A DNA stretch of 64,000 bases from Streptomyces cellostaticus (GTDB lineage: Bacteria; Actinomycetota; Actinomycetes; Streptomycetales; Streptomycetaceae), in the NCBI RefSeq assembly GCF_023630175.1, contig NZ_JALLIN010000013.1:62001-126000 (forward strand), in the 5' to 3' direction. Shown in pieces: positions 62,163 to 64,000 of this stretch. The notes under the pieces were generated by a model. It was not told the DNA's origin and searched no databases. It saw only the letters and a program-made list of their open reading frames with translations. Position numbers and translations under genes: made by a program. Each line of letters opens with the position of its first letter. The first letter of the stretch is position 1.

Positions 62163-63893
62163 TCAGTCCGCCGAGGACCACCAGACGGTGGTGTCCGCCG
62201 GCACCTTCGCCTCGCCGCCGGCCTCGGTCACCTCACCGCTGGCGAGCAGGACCCGGCCGTACGCCGGCATGGTCACCGACTCGCCGGTGGTGTTGGCGAC
62301 GCACACGAACTCGCCGCGCCGGAAGGCCACCACGCCCTCCGGGGCGCGCAGCCACTCCACCGCCTGGCCCGCGCCCAGGCCGGGCTGGGTGCGGCGCAGG
62401 CCGAGCGCGGAGCGGTACAGCTCCAGCGTCGAACCGGGCACGCCGGTCTGCGCCTCCACGCTCAGTTCGGCCCAGCTCGCCGGCTGCGGCAGCCAGCTCC
62501 CGCCGTCTCCGAAGCCGTAGCTGGAGCCCTCGCGGGTCCACGGGATCGGGACCCGGCAGCCGTCGCGGAAGCCGTCCTGGCCGGCGCCCCGGAAGTACGC
62601 GGGGTCCTGGCGCACCTCGTCGGGGAGGTCGACCACGTCCGGCAGGCCCAGTTCCTCGCCCTGGTAGAGATACGCCGAGCCGGGCAGGGCGAGCATCAGC
62701 AGGGAGGCCGCGCGGGCCCGGCGCAGACCGAGGTCGCGGTCGCCGGCGGTGCGGATCTGGGTGCCGAGGCCGGGCGGGTTGGCGAACCGGGTGGCGTGCC
62801 GGGTGACGTCGTGGTTGGACAGGACCCAGGTGGCCGGGGCACCGACCGGGCGCATCGCCTCCAGGGTGCGGTCGATGACCGTGCGCAGCTCCGCCGCGTC
62901 CCACTCGGTGCCCAGGTACTGGAAGTTGAAGGCCTGGTGCAGCTCGTCCGGACGCACGTAGTTGGCGGTGCGCTCGACGGTCGGGGTCCACGCCTCCGCG
63001 ACGAAGATGCGCCCACCCGTCCCCCGCCCCTGGGCGCAGGACCCTTCGGGCGCCGTCGTGTCGGCGTACTCGTCGAGCACGGTGCGCCACTGGCGGTAGA
63101 TCTCGTGCACACCGTCCTGGTCGAAGAACGGCATGACATCGTTGCCCAGCAGCTTGAGCTGGTCGTGGGAACCGAGGTCGGGCAGGCCGTCCGCCTTCAC
63201 CAGGCCGTGGGCCACGTCGATGCGGAAGCCGTCCACGCCCATGTCCAGCCAGAAGCGCAGGATGGAGCGGAACTCGTCGCCGACGGCCGGGTGCTCCCAG
63301 TTGAAGTCCGGCTGCTCGGGGGCGAAGAGGTGGAGGTACCACTCGCCGGGGGTGCCGTCCGGCTCGGTGACCCGGGTCCACGCCGGGCCGCCGAAGATGG
63401 ACTCCCAGTCGTTGGGCGGCAGTTCGCCGCCCTTCCCCTTGCCGGGGCGGAAGTGGTAGCGCTCGCGCAGCGGGGAGCCGGGACCCTCGGCCACGGCGCG
63501 CTTGAACCACTCGTGCTGGTCGGAGGAGTGGTTGGGGACCAGGTCGACGATGATCCGCAGGCCCAGCGCGCGGGCGTCGCGGATCAGGGCGTCGGCGTCG
63601 AGCAGGTTGCCGAACATGGGGTCGACGGCGCGGTAGTCCGCGACGTCGTAGCCGGCGTCCGCCTGCGGGGAGGCGTAGAAGGGGCTGAGCCACACGGCGT
63701 CGACACCGAGGTCGCGCAGGTAGGGGAGGCGGGAGCGCACGCCCTCCAGGTCGCCCATGCCGTCGCCGTTGCTGTCGGCGAAGCTGCGCGGGTAGACCTG
63801 GTAGATGACCGCGTCCCGCCACCAGTCACGGCTGGCGGCGACGGTGGCGACGGCGGTGTGGGTGGCCGGGGCTGCAGAATTCTGCTGGCTCAT
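62163..63893 (-). CDS. aglA: Cytosolic alpha-glucosidase (GH13)
   Basis: The enzyme hydrolyses maltose and small maltodextrins inside the cell after uptake. The 576-residue product has no signal peptide and opens with DWWRDAVIYQVYPRSFADSNGDG, the oligo-1,6/alpha-glucosidase (GH13_17/23/30) start. The active site is Asp226 in GFRIDVAHG, Glu300 in FVAEAW and Asp362 in LSNHDVTRH; region I is IIVDLVPNHSS. ATG 63893 begins MSQQNSAAPATHT. In S. coelicolor this gene follows the malEFG maltose transporter, which would lie just beyond this window. The palindrome at 62056 and the elements nearby suggest a common maltose regulator. Confidence 0.93.
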   Translation of the reverse strand: MSQQNSAAPATHTAVATVAASRDWWRDAVIYQVYPRSFADSNGDGMGDLEGVRSRLPYLRDLGVDAVWLSPFYASPQADAGYDVADYRAVDPMFGNLLDADALIRDARALGLRIIVDLVPNHSSDQHEWFKRAVAEGPGSPLRERYHFRPGKGKGGELPPNDWESIFGGPAWTRVTEPDGTPGEWYLHLFAPEQPDFNWEHPAVGDEFRSILRFWLDMGVDGFRIDVAHGLVKADGLPDLGSHDQLKLLGNDVMPFFDQDGVHEIYRQWRTVLDEYADTTAPEGSCAQGRGTGGRIFVAEAWTPTVERTANYVRPDELHQAFNFQYLGTEWDAAELRTVIDRTLEAMRPVGAPATWVLSNHDVTRHATRFANPPGLGTQIRTAGDRDLGLRRARAASLLMLALPGSAYLYQGEELGLPDVVDLPDEVRQDPAYFRGAGQDGFRDGCRVPIPWTREGSSYGFGDGGSWLPQPASWAELSVEAQTGVPGSTLELYRSALGLRRTQPGLGAGQAVEWLRAPEGVVAFRRGEFVCVANTTGESVTMPAYGRVLLASGEVTEAGGEAKVPADTTVWWSSAD

Positions 63894-63952
63894 GGCGTCC
63901 TTGATGCGGTGGGGGTCCCCCCGCCGGGGCGGGGCCGGGCGTGGGGGAAGGG

Positions 63953-64000
63953 TCAGTGGTGGGCGTGTGTGCGGCGGCGGGGCCGTTGCGTGCGAGGCGG
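63953..64000 (-). CDS. Possible C-terminus of the next gene upstream (partial)
   Basis: On the minus strand a frame enters from the window edge and stops at 63953-63955 after PPRTQRPRRRTHAHH. It could be the end of a maltose transporter permease, as the gene order in related species would predict. A basic His-rich tail is unusual for that family, however, and 15 residues prove little. Confidence 0.25.
   Translation of the reverse strand, partial: PPRTQRPRRRTHAHH

Overview
The window is GC-rich (roughly 70% or more by eye), with dense genes, many GTG starts, strong G/C bias at third codon positions and purine-rich ribosome binding sites. The products (eukaryotic-type GlnII beside GlnA, GlnR boxes, SCO-type membrane and secreted proteins, maltodextrin enzymes) point to the core chromosome of a Streptomyces close to S. 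coelicolor. I see no rRNA, tRNA, CRISPR array, insertion sequence or prophage.

Layout. 0-9.3 kb: a truncated methyltransferase, then the lower-ligand half of cobalamin assembly (cobU-like, cobT, cobS) mixed with a DUF2156 membrane protein, a rhomboid-like protein and another membrane protein. 9.3-19 kb: aminopeptidase pepA, then 2-oxoacid dehydrogenase genes lpd (E3), a two-lipoyl-domain E2, a GntR/FCD regulator and aceE (E1). 19-28 kb: a WYL regulator, DUF4240 protein, PGRP amidase diverging from a MarP-like membrane protease, GNAT, a TIGR01777 epimerase, an FAD oxidoreductase and an HTH/TPR regulator. 28-33 kb: lipB-lipA, which lipoylate the E2 described above, then DUF4191, RDD and glnA. 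This order (cobT, cobS, pepA, E2, TIGR01777, lipB, lipA, DUF4191, RDD, glnA) parallels the M. tuberculosis Rv2207-Rv2220 region and marks an old actinobacterial block.

33-41 kb is more variable: a secreted beta-helix protein, a small Cys-containing secreted peptide, an HtpX-like protease with PspAB, an alpha/beta-hydrolase fused to an APH-type kinase, and an HTH_42 protein. 41-49 kb holds an ArsC-like protein, glnII with its own GlnR box, an epimerase, a two-component system, and two secreted proteins of similar architecture. 49-55 kb holds a TPR protein, a sigma-like/membrane fusion, and a probable diiron-protein/reductase/TetR operon. 55-64 kb, on the minus strand, is a starch/maltodextrin block: an 1800-residue double GH13 amylase-pullulanase, a secreted alpha-amylase and a cytosolic alpha-glucosidase, with MalR-like operator candidates.

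The best leads for something under-described are the diiron/reductase/TetR operon (51.9-54.6 kb), the hydrolase-kinase fusion (37.7 kb), the sigma-like membrane protein (49.9 kb), and a family of long palindromic repeats, one of which appears to have been absorbed into the end of a coding sequence (6.5-6.7 kb). All functional statements come from reading motifs; no database search was run.
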